NCBI GenBank assembly: GCA_905208975.1
Contig: CAJLRE010000087.1
Coordinates: 1 to 5,880 of the forward strand
Reading direction: 5' to 3'
From: an uncultured Collinsella sp.
Lineage (GTDB): Bacteria; Actinomycetota; Coriobacteriia; Coriobacteriales; Coriobacteriaceae
Length of the DNA: 5,880 nucleotides
The position numbers and the translations under genes were made by a program. The notes under the pieces were generated by a model, which worked only from the letters and a program-made list of their open reading frames with translations, was not told the DNA's origin and did not search any database. Position 1 is the stretch's first letter. Each line of letters opens with the position of its first letter. This document shows positions 1 to 5,880 of the stretch, one piece after another.

Positions 1-146
1 CGCTCGATAATCGTGGTGCCCAGCTCGCGCTCGAGCGCCTTGACGGCCTGGCTCACCGCGCTTTGCGTATAGCCCAGCTCGTCGGCGGCACGTTTCAGGC
101 TGCCGCAATCGACCACCATACATACAATCTGATACCGCGATGCCAT
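1..146 (-). CDS. LysR-type transcriptional regulator, N-terminal part (cut by window edge)
   Basis: Only the first 48 full codons are inside the window. They begin MASRYQIVCMVVDCGSLKRA and continue with ADELGYTQSAVSQAVKALER. This is the winged helix-turn-helix of the LysR family: the 'GSLKRAADELGYTQSAVSQAVKALE' region (residues 15-39) carries the AA..L..TQSAVS..I/V..LE signature of the recognition helix. The start is the ATG at 146-144, with GGAGG four bases upstream on the minus strand. LysR proteins are DNA-binding activators or repressors with a C-terminal effector-binding domain, which lies outside this window, so the effector cannot be named. The gene is divergent from the EamA transporter at 305, a common arrangement in which the regulator controls the neighbouring exporter and itself. 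That role is inferred from position only. Confidence 0.9.
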   Translation of the reverse strand, partial: MASRYQIVCMVVDCGSLKRAADELGYTQSAVSQAVKALERELGTTIIE

Positions 147-304
147 CGTGCCTCCACATCGATGTAGCCGTAAAACGTTTTGCCAGGGCTTTTTCTTCCA
201 ACATTAGTACTTCTTAATCATACTGAAGATACATTCGCTTTACTACATCCATATCTGGGAGCAGAATCCTTTTTGCGAAACCGTTCTGTAACAAAAGGAG
301 TCCC
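147..304. promoter_or_regulatory. Divergent LysR/EamA intergenic region with dyad elements
   Basis: This 158-bp gap is clearly more AT-rich than the flanking genes and must hold the promoters of both divergent genes. It contains three dyads. ACATCGATGT (156-165) lies beside the regulator's ribosome site. AAAACGTTTT (172-181) is a perfect palindrome. CTTC-N11-GAAG (210-228) has a size typical of a LysR-family operator, although it is not a strict T-N11-A symmetric box. A minus-strand TATGAT (222-217) could be the -10 of the regulator gene and would sit inside the last dyad, which fits autoregulation. A weak plus-strand pair, TTTACT (239-244) and CAGAAT (262-267) with 17-bp spacing, could serve the transporter. 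None of these is certain. Confidence 0.4.
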
Positions 305-1207
305 ATGGATCGCAAAAAAGCAATCGCGCTCTCATTTTCCGTTCCCGTCGCATGGGGCTTTTCGTACCCCCTCATGAAGATCGGCATGGACAGCATGAAT
401 GCCACGAGCATCGTCGCGCTGCGCTGCATCATCGCCTTTGCGGCCTGCCTGCTGCTCTTCCACAAGCACGCGGTGCGCATCAACCGTGACCTGATGGTCC
501 GCGCCGCCATCATCGGCGCCATCATGGCAACCGAGATCACCTGCATGTGCCTGGGCTCCAGCCTCACCTCCGCCTCCACCGCCGGCTTTTTGCAGAGCCT
601 GACGGTCGTGATCGTGCCGTTTGCCAACGCGGCCCTGCTGCGTCGCGCCCCCGAGCGCAAGGTGCTCATCGGCACCGCCATCGTCACCTGCGGCATGTTG
701 CTGCTCTCGGGCGCCGACTTTACCAGCCTGAATCCCGGCGCGATCATCATGCTGCTCTCGGCCTTTATCTATGCCGGCCACATTATCATCGCCAAGCGCT
801 TTGTCGAAGAAGTCGATCCGCTGGCTCTGGGCGTTTGGCAGCTGGGCTTCGGCGGCTTGTTCTCGGGTATCGCCGCATTTACCTTTGGCGGCTTCACGCT
901 TCCCAGCACGCCGAGCGAGATCGTCGTTATCGTTGCGCTCGCACTCATCTGCTCTGCCTACGGCTTTATCACCCAGACGCTCGTGCAGCCCCACGTACCC
1001 GCCGAAACCACTGGCTTCGCCTTCTCGCTCGAGCCGGTCTGCTCCGCCGTCTTCTCGTTTTTCCTGGTCGGCGAGGTCCTGAGCCCCATCGCCTTCCTTG
1101 GCGCTGCCCTCATCCTCACCGGCGTCATGGTGGCAACTGTCGAGCTTCCGCGCCTCCGCGCACATGGGCATGCTCATATGGCGGCAGCGCCCGAGCACGT
1201 CTCGTAG
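305..1207 (+). CDS. EamA/DMT-family transporter (RhaT-like permease)
   Basis: The protein is 300 residues, the usual length for the two-repeat EamA family of inner-membrane drug/metabolite exporters. About ten hydrophobic helices can be read, at roughly residues 7-24, 35-52, 66-84, 91-112, 118-136, 145-163, 172-194, 206-222, 236-257 and 260-278. The family signature closes each half; in the second it is SLEPVCSAVFSFFLVGE (241-257), followed by LGAALILTGV (265-274). The start is the ATG at 305, four bases after AAAGGAG. Substrates in this family range from amino acids to purine-like metabolites and cannot be inferred here. The gene diverges from a LysR regulator, which probably controls it. 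The C-terminal tail is unusual: after the last helix it carries H287, H289, H291 and H298. No clear terminator follows before ung. Confidence 0.9.
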   Translation: MDRKKAIALSFSVPVAWGFSYPLMKIGMDSMNATSIVALRCIIAFAACLLLFHKHAVRINRDLMVRAAIIGAIMATEITCMCLGSSLTSASTAGFLQSLTVVIVPFANAALLRRAPERKVLIGTAIVTCGMLLLSGADFTSLNPGAIIMLLSAFIYAGHIIIAKRFVEEVDPLALGVWQLGFGGLFSGIAAFTFGGFTLPSTPSEIVVIVALALICSAYGFITQTLVQPHVPAETTGFAFSLEPVCSAVFSFFLVGEVLSPIAFLGAALILTGVMVATVELPRLRAHGHAHMAAAPEHVS

Positions 1208-1252
1208 ACCCCACTCCTCATACAGCCGCGGCATAAAGGTCTCTGACGCCTT

Positions 1253-1277
1253 TACAATAGATGCCGACAAAGCATCT
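1253..1277 (+). promoter_or_regulatory. Putative ung promoter -10 with adjacent dyad
   Basis: In the 86-bp gap between the EamA gene and ung, TACAAT (1253-1258) matches five of six bases of a -10 box. No good -35 lies 16-18 bp upstream, so the promoter is either weak or activator-dependent. Directly after it, AGATGC (1259-1264) and GCATCT (1272-1277) form a perfect 6-bp inverted repeat around a 7-base spacer, at or just after the expected transcription start and ending five bases before the AAAGGAG ribosome site. It could be an operator or a small leader hairpin. It does not resemble the actinobacterial SOS box (CGAAC-N4-GTTCG). Confidence 0.4.
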
Positions 1278-1293
1278 GCCCTAAAGGAGTTCC

Positions 1294-2019
1294 ATGAACG
1301 CTGCAACTCGCGACCGCAACATAGCAACTTGGTTGGGCGATGCGCCGCAGCCGGTACGTGACACTACGAACCAGCTGCTCGAGCGCATCGCCCTTCTGCG
1401 TGCCGAGCAGACCATCTACCCGGCACAAGACGACATCCTCAATGCCCTCGCCTACACGCCGGCCGACCAGGTCAAGGTTGTCATCTTGGGTCAAGATCCC
1501 TATCACGGACCCAACCAGGCCATGGGGTTATCGTTCTCGGTCCCCGCGACGCAAACCAAGTTGCCGCCGAGCCTGCGCAACATCTATAAGGAACTCAAAG
1601 CCGATCTGGACTGCCCCTTTCCTGCCACGGGAGACCTAACCCCATGGGCACAACAGGGCGTCCTGCTCCTCAACACCACGCTCACCGTGCGCGAGCATGC
1701 CGCCAACTCGCACGCCAAACTGGGCTGGAGCACGCTCACCGACTATGTTATCGAACGCTGCTGCCTGCTGCCCCAACCGGTCGTCTTTTTGGCATGGGGC
1801 CGCTTTGCCCAGCAGATGGTCGAGGGCAAGCTCGCCGCGACCAGCGCGGGCAGAAAAACCAGCAAGTTCTGCCTTGCGTCCACTCACCCCTCGCCGCTTT
1901 CGGCAAACCGCGCCACGGCAGAACTCCCCGCTTTTATGGGGTCGCGTCCCTTCTCGGCAGCTGATCGGCTACTCGAACAGCACGGCTCGACCCCCGTCAA
2001 CTGGACTTGCCTCGGCTAA
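1294..2019 (+). CDS. ung: Uracil-DNA glycosylase, family 1 (UNG)
   Basis: Ung cuts the N-glycosidic bond of uracil in DNA and starts base excision repair in the cytoplasm. The 241-residue protein has the family 1 motifs in order. The water-activating loop GQDPYHG (66-72) contains catalytic Asp68, with Tyr70 and His71. Uracil-stacking Phe81 is in LSFSV. LLLNTTLTVRE (124-134) contains the uracil-recognising Asn127. The Leu-loop motif HPSPLSANR (198-206) contains His198. A GW.TLTD segment (144-150) also fits E. coli Ung. The ATG at 1294 is preceded by AAAGGAG with a six-base gap. Two oddities: the His normally found in 'GQAHGL' is Met77 here, and after the HPSPLSANR loop there are about six extra residues (ATAELPA) before the usual F-x-G. 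Neither removes a known catalytic residue. The gene is probably transcribed alone and converges on the SDR gene. Confidence 0.97.
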   Translation: MNAATRDRNIATWLGDAPQPVRDTTNQLLERIALLRAEQTIYPAQDDILNALAYTPADQVKVVILGQDPYHGPNQAMGLSFSVPATQTKLPPSLRNIYKELKADLDCPFPATGDLTPWAQQGVLLLNTTLTVREHAANSHAKLGWSTLTDYVIERCCLLPQPVVFLAWGRFAQQMVEGKLAATSAGRKTSKFCLASTHPSPLSANRATAELPAFMGSRPFSAADRLLEQHGSTPVNWTCLG

Positions 2020-2032
2020 AAATCGATACATC

Positions 2033-2068
2033 AAAAACGCGCCCGACGGCTTCCCATCGGGCGCGTTT
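2033..2068. terminator. Bidirectional intrinsic terminator between ung and the SDR gene
   Basis: A perfect 12-bp stem pairs 2035-2046 with 2057-2068 (AAACGCGCCCGA / TCGGGCGCGTTT) around a ten-base loop. It lies between two convergent stop codons, at 2017-2019 (plus) and 2072-2070 (minus). On the minus strand the stem runs into five T's, giving a textbook terminator for the VUT-SDR operon. On the plus strand only three T's follow, so termination of ung transcripts may be weaker. Confidence 0.9.
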
Positions 2069-2069
2069 C

Positions 2070-2750
2070 CTATTCGGGCCAAATAAATTGTGTGCGGCCG
2101 GCCTCGCCGCCATCGATCAGCAGGCTCTGCCCGGTCATAAACCGGTTGGTCACGCCCACAAAGTAGATCCACTCGGCGATCTCTTGGGCGGTGGCCCAGC
2201 GCTTAAGCGGCGTGAGCTCCATAATCTGGCTCCACAGGTGCTCGTCCTCCATCACGCAACGGTTGAGCGGCGTGATGACGCCACCCGGGTCCACACTGTT
2301 GGCGATAGCCTGCGGCGCCAGACGGTTTGCAAGGTTCTTGGTGTAGGCGATAACGCCGCCCTTGCTGGCGGCATAGGCGGGAAACTCCGATCCCGTATGC
2401 CCGCTCGCCGACCCCACATTGACCACGGATGTAATGGCCGGCGCCGGCTTGGCGGCAAGCCCCTCCCCCACAAAGGCGTAGTGCTCGGTCACGTTGATGG
2501 TGCCACACAGGTTGGCGGCAATGTCGTCGGCCGAATCCTGCGTACCGGCAACGTTTACGATTACCTGGGGTTCAAGGTCGTCTGGAAACGAGTCCGGTTC
2601 GCGGACATCAACGATCAGATGGCGGTAGCGCTCGTGCTCGACCGCCGTCGGCAGCAGGTCAAAGCCCACGACCTCGTGGCCCTCGTCCAAAAAGCGCTGC
2701 ACGCACGCGGCTCCGATACCGCCCGAAGCGCCCGTGATCAAAACCCGCAT
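2070..2750 (-). CDS. SDR-family NAD(P)-dependent oxidoreductase
   Basis: This is a 226-residue classical short-chain dehydrogenase/reductase, a little shorter than the usual 245-260. Visible elements are the Rossmann glycine motif TGASGGIG (6-13), an acidic residue Asp31 at the end of beta-2 that favours NAD(H) over NADP(H), NVAG (66-69) in place of NNAG, and a likely active-site tetrad of Asn80, Ser114, Tyr126 and Lys130 (YAASK). The PGGVITPL segment (155-162) and the TGQSLLIDGGE end (206-216) are also typical. It should be a cytoplasmic enzyme acting on an alcohol or ketone. The substrate cannot be told from sequence. It is second in an operon: the TAA of the upstream VUT gene overlaps its ribosome site (TAAGGAG, five bases before ATG), suggesting translational coupling. 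General resemblance to 3-oxoacyl-ACP reductases or hydroxysteroid dehydrogenases is a family feature, not evidence for either function. Confidence 0.9.
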   Translation of the reverse strand: MRVLITGASGGIGAACVQRFLDEGHEVVGFDLLPTAVEHERYRHLIVDVREPDSFPDDLEPQVIVNVAGTQDSADDIAANLCGTINVTEHYAFVGEGLAAKPAPAITSVVNVGSASGHTGSEFPAYAASKGGVIAYTKNLANRLAPQAIANSVDPGGVITPLNRCVMEDEHLWSQIMELTPLKRWATAQEIAEWIYFVGVTNRFMTGQSLLIDGGEAGRTQFIWPE

Positions 2751-2759
2751 ACTTGCTCC

Positions 2760-3482
2760 TTAGGCGGTTGCGTGGCGCTCGAGGTACTCGGCGCCCACAT
2801 TCTCACGCTCCCAGCCACGCACGACCTTGTAGCCCACGGGGCTCAGGAAGACCTCGCACAGCAGCTCGGCAACAGCGCCGGTCAGCGAGCACATAAGGAC
2901 CTGCACCCAGGTCCAACCAAAGAACGTGTGGCTCACCACAATGGCAAAGACCAAGTTGTCGATAAACTGGCCAACACCCGTGGACACATAAGAGCGGAAG
3001 GCAAAGCTCGCAAAGTTATTCTTTTTGAGCATACGACCGAGCGACTGGTTGAGTGTGGAGTTAACCACGGCAGAAACGAGCATTGCCAGCGAAGAGCCCA
3101 GCACCACGTACCAGGTGCCGCCGATGGTGGCGTTAAGGGCGGTGTTGACCTCGATCATACCCGTGTCGTAGTAGGCGCCCCACATGCCGGGCGTGAGCGA
3201 GCATGCCCAAAAGCACAGACTCACGGCCAGGTTGACCAGCAGCGCGAGGATAGAGATTTTGATGGATGCCTTGGCGCCAAAGCGCTTGCAGATCATGTCC
3301 TGGCACAAAAACGAAACCCAGCTCACCACAAAGCCGCAATCGAGTGCCAGATACGGCAGGCTGATGAGCTCTTTGTTGGCCAGCAGGTTCATCATGATGA
3401 CGCTCACGAAAAACAGCGAAACCGTTGCCGCGGGAATGCTCCGCAACAGGACCTTGTAGTCCTCCATGACCTTCTTGATCAT
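2760..3482 (-). CDS. VUT-family membrane protein, putative queuosine precursor transporter
   Basis: The protein has 240 residues and about six hydrophobic helices (roughly 19-37, 43-61, 72-94, 124-144, 165-185 and 195-215). It carries the marks of the VUT/COG1738 family, whose E. coli member YhhQ imports the queuosine precursors preQ0 and preQ1: a MNLLANKE segment (31-38) after helix one, QDMICKRFGAKAS (61-73) where YhhQ has its D-x-x-x-x-x-(Y/F)-G loop, and GQFIDNLVF (171-179) in a later helix. The acidic residue usual before the glycine in that loop is replaced by Lys/Arg here, so this is a divergent subgroup and its substrate is less certain. The start ATG at 3482 follows AAAGGAG by seven bases. 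It is first in an operon with the SDR gene, with its own promoter and a structured leader that may be a preQ1-type riboswitch, which would support the queuosine role. Confidence 0.85.
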   Translation of the reverse strand: MIKKVMEDYKVLLRSIPAATVSLFFVSVIMMNLLANKELISLPYLALDCGFVVSWVSFLCQDMICKRFGAKASIKISILALLVNLAVSLCFWACSLTPGMWGAYYDTGMIEVNTALNATIGGTWYVVLGSSLAMLVSAVVNSTLNQSLGRMLKKNNFASFAFRSYVSTGVGQFIDNLVFAIVVSHTFFGWTWVQVLMCSLTGAVAELLCEVFLSPVGYKVVRGWERENVGAEYLERHATA

Positions 3483-3488
3483 TATGTA

Positions 3489-3538
3489 CTCCTTTGGTTT
3501 TAGGTTTAACGAGCAGGATATCGGACCCGAACTGCTCG
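3489..3538 (-). promoter_or_regulatory. Structured 5' leader of the VUT gene, candidate preQ1-I-like riboswitch
   Basis: Read on the minus strand, the leader has a perfect 7-bp stem, CGAGCAG (3538-3532) with CTGCTCG (3516-3510), around a 15-base loop that begins TTCGGG. After the stem comes an A-rich tail, TTAAACCTAAAACC, running straight into the AAAGGAG ribosome site. The loop bases GGGT can pair with ACCT of the tail, or GGT with the second ACC, giving the H-type pseudoknot layout of preQ1-I riboswitches: stem, 'UUC' at the loop start, A-rich tail, then ribosome site. The loop and tail are longer than in the best-known examples. A competing small hairpin inside the loop (TCG-GGTC-CGA) is also possible. 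The fit is supported by the downstream transporter family, but I cannot run a covariance model, so this stays a candidate. Confidence 0.4.
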
Positions 3539-3567
3539 GACGTCACGGTCTTGAGACGACGATGGGT

Positions 3568-3596
3568 ATAATAGCCGCTCACACGGCATCAGGCAA
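3568..3596 (-). promoter_or_regulatory. Sigma-70-type promoter of the VUT-SDR operon
   Basis: On the minus strand TTGCCT (3596-3591; four of six -35 bases) and TATTAT (3573-3568; five of six -10 bases) are separated by exactly 17 bp. Transcription would start near 3561, leaving a leader of about 80 nt before the ATG at 3482. The -35 box begins only a few bases after the prfC terminator stem. Confidence 0.7.
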
Positions 3597-3600
3597 GCAA

Positions 3601-3633
3601 ACGGCGCGGCAGCCCCACAGGGCCACCGCGCCG
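3601..3633 (-). terminator. Intrinsic terminator of prfC
   Basis: Starting five bases after the prfC stop codon, the minus-strand RNA can form a 14-bp stem with a four-base UGUG loop. The outer 8 bp are perfect (3626-3633 with 3602-3609), then come two G-U wobbles (3625/3610 and 3624/3611), then GCCC/GGGC (3620-3623 with 3612-3615). Only a short T run (TTTGCTT) follows. The two wobbles would be A-C mismatches in plus-strand RNA, so the hairpin is tuned to leftward transcription. Confidence 0.8.
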
Positions 3634-3638
3634 ATGCA

Positions 3639-5252
<1,614 letters not shown>

Positions 5253-5299
5253 GCGGATCCTTTCTTGCATTGAGTGCATTACGTCGTTGTAACCGCACC

Positions 5300-5334
5300 A
5301 TTGTAGCCGCGAAATCCCGCCATAGGGCACCTAT
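5300..5334 (-). promoter_or_regulatory. Possible prfC promoter with small dyad
   Basis: On the minus strand TACAAT (5305-5300) matches five of six -10 bases and would give a leader of about 40 nt. No good -35 is seen. Where it should be, the sequence is a small dyad, ATAGG-N3-CCTAT (5322-5334). The call rests on the -10 alone plus position. Confidence 0.35.
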
Positions 5335-5337
5335 CAG

Positions 5338-5387
5338 GACAAATTCATCAGTTGGGGCCTGGGTAGCCGGCCCAATCCGAATTTGTC
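5338..5387. repeat. 50-bp imperfect inverted repeat between prfC and the GntR gene
   Basis: The outer arms GACAAATTC (5338-5346) and GAATTTGTC (5379-5387) are perfect 9-bp complements. Inside them TTGGG (5352-5356) pairs with CCCAA (5371-5375), and CC (5358-5359) with GG (5369-5370) after one bulged G, leaving a loop of about nine bases. It sits between divergent genes, where no terminator is needed, and lacks a T tract in either direction. It ends three bases before the possible -35 of the GntR promoter. It may be a dispersed intergenic repeat, a protein-binding site or a cruciform-forming element. Copies elsewhere cannot be checked from one window. Confidence 0.7.
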
Positions 5388-5389
5388 TC

Positions 5390-5440
5390 TTGCGTAACTG
5401 TACATAGTGTATATATACTGTGCTTACCGGTTATATACAC
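5390..5440 (+). promoter_or_regulatory. Promoter and operator-like block of the GntR gene
   Basis: TTGCGT (5390-5395) and TATACT (5414-5419), 18 bp apart, form a plausible promoter with a start near 5426. The block is far more AT-rich than its surroundings and is repetitive. Positions 5397-5418 and 5417-5438 agree at 16 of 22 sites (both start ACTGT and end TATATAC), a repeat period of 20 bp. There is also an inverted pair, GTGTATATA (5407-5415) and TATATACAC (5432-5440), and the palindrome TACACGTGTA (5436-5445). AGTGTA...TACAC half-sites resemble, from memory, the operator reported for B. subtilis YtrA, but the spacing differs. Autoregulation by the downstream GntR protein is the natural reading. 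Confidence 0.55.
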
Positions 5441-5467
5441 GTGTAGCCCAACAGCTAAGGAGCCGCT

Positions 5468-5848
5468 GTGGACATCATCCTATCCAATTCGAGCGACAAG
5501 CCCATCTATGAGCAGATCTCCTCGCAGGTCAAAGCTCAGATCCTTTCGGGCGCACTCGCTGCAGGAGCCAAACTCCCCAGCATCCGCGCGCTCGCGAGCG
5601 ACCTCGGTGTGAGTGTCATCACCACCAAGCGCGCCTATGCCGACCTGGAACAACTTGGCTTTATCTGTACCGTGCAGGGCAAGGGCTGCTTTGTCGCCGA
5701 GGGCAACCAGGAACTCTTGCGCGAAAACCAGCTTTGCCATATCGAAGAGTTGCTTGCGCAGGCCGCTACGCAGGCCGAAACCCTGGGCGTCACGCGCGAC
5801 AAATTGCACGAGATGCTCGACCTTGTAGCCCCCGAAACCATGCAGTAG
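5468..5848 (+). CDS. GntR-family regulator, YtrA subfamily
   Basis: The protein has 126 residues, the short format of YtrA-type GntR regulators, which have a DNA-binding domain and only a brief helical tail for dimerisation, with no large effector domain. The winged helix lies at residues 12-78: PIYEQISSQVKAQILSG (12-28), then LPSIRALASDLGVSVITTKRAYADLE (36-61) as the helix-turn-helix, and the wing GFICTVQGKGCFV (64-76). Translation starts at GTG 5468, five bases after AAGGAG (5457-5462). No in-frame ATG lies near, so the GTG start is firm. Such regulators usually repress an adjacent ABC-transporter operon and themselves. A new start codon 23 bp after its stop fits that pattern. Confidence 0.93.
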   Translation: MDIILSNSSDKPIYEQISSQVKAQILSGALAAGAKLPSIRALASDLGVSVITTKRAYADLEQLGFICTVQGKGCFVAEGNQELLRENQLCHIEELLAQAATQAETLGVTRDKLHEMLDLVAPETMQ

Positions 5849-5871
5849 CCATCTGCAAGAAAGGCTATACC

Positions 5872-5880
5872 ATGCAAAAC
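5872..5880 (+). CDS. Start of next gene in the GntR operon (cut by window edge)
   Basis: An ATG at 5872 (Met-Gln-Asn) follows AAGAAAGG with a seven-base gap and lies 23 bp downstream of the GntR stop codon, on the same strand. Only three codons are visible, so identity cannot be read. From the YtrA-type neighbour an ABC-transporter ATP-binding subunit is the likely product, but that is inference. Confidence 0.5.

Noticed and set aside
1235..1253. AAAGG-N9-CCTTT as a terminator of the EamA gene
   Set aside because: The 5-bp stem is too weak, has no T run after it, and overlaps the probable ung -10 box.
332..1327. Open reading frame of 331 codons on the minus strand, opposite the EamA gene
   Set aside because: It is a GC-bias shadow rich in Asp, Glu, Gly and Arg. 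It overlaps the ung start and has no good ribosome site or family signature.
2070..2750. SDR as the 7-beta-hydroxysteroid dehydrogenase known from Collinsella
   Set aside because: Length and N-terminal and active-site surroundings differ from what I recall of that enzyme (about 263 residues). Only general SDR motifs are shared, so no bile-acid role is claimed.
2007..3503. Open reading frame of 498 codons on the plus strand, opposite the SDR and VUT genes
   Set aside because: It lies antisense to two genes with clear family motifs, has no membrane or domain character, crosses both the shared terminator and the VUT leader, and is rich in His/Arg/Gly as expected from the complement of GC-biased codons.
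3567..3572. Perfect TATAAT on the plus strand as a rightward promoter
   Set aside because: No -35 lies at 16-18 bp and there is no extended -10. A transcript would run antisense into prfC. The overlapping minus-strand TATTAT with a -35 at 17 bp explains the sequence better.
5253..5330. Upstream in-frame extension of prfC by 26 codons
   Set aside because: The added residues do not resemble an RF3 N-terminus, the internal ATG at 5252 has a good ribosome site, and the extension covers the only -10 candidate.
5338..5387. The large inverted repeat as an intrinsic terminator
   Set aside because: It lies upstream of two divergent genes, with no gene ending there and no T tract on either side.

Overview
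The window reads as ordinary chromosomal DNA of a high-GC gut actinobacterium. Codon use is strongly GC-biased at third positions, and almost every gene has a purine-rich AAGGAG-type ribosome site. The protein flavour (a short VUT transporter, a YtrA-type GntR regulator, a 537-residue RF3) suggests the Coriobacteriia, perhaps Collinsella. That taxonomic call is inference, not something the sequence proves.

Layout, left to right. The 5' end of a LysR-type regulator gene runs leftward out of the window (1-146, minus). It diverges across a 158-bp AT-richer gap from a ten-helix EamA/DMT transporter (305-1207, plus). A separate gene for family 1 uracil-DNA glycosylase, ung, follows (1294-2019, plus). 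Ung converges on a leftward two-gene operon, and both share a perfect 12-bp-stem terminator at 2035-2068. The operon consists of a VUT-family membrane protein (2760-3482, first gene; putative queuosine-precursor transporter) and a classical SDR oxidoreductase (2070-2750), only 9 bp apart. It has a convincing sigma-70-type promoter (3568-3596) and a structured leader of about 80 nt whose stem, loop and A-rich tail resemble a preQ1-I riboswitch.

Upstream is prfC, peptide chain release factor 3 (3639-5252, minus), with its own hairpin terminator at 3602-3633. prfC diverges from a YtrA-type GntR regulator (5468-5848, plus) across 215 bp. That gap contains a 50-bp imperfect inverted repeat and an AT-rich operator-like block with a 20-bp-period repeat. 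A further ORF begins at 5872 and is cut by the window edge. By context it is probably the first gene of an ABC-transporter operon controlled by the GntR protein.

No mobile element, CRISPR array, tRNA or rRNA is visible. The genes are mostly housekeeping (ung, prfC) or small regulator/transporter units, so I do not see a new multi-gene system. The most worthwhile signals are in the intergenic DNA: the possible preQ1-type leader before the VUT gene, and the inverted and direct repeats between prfC and the GntR gene.
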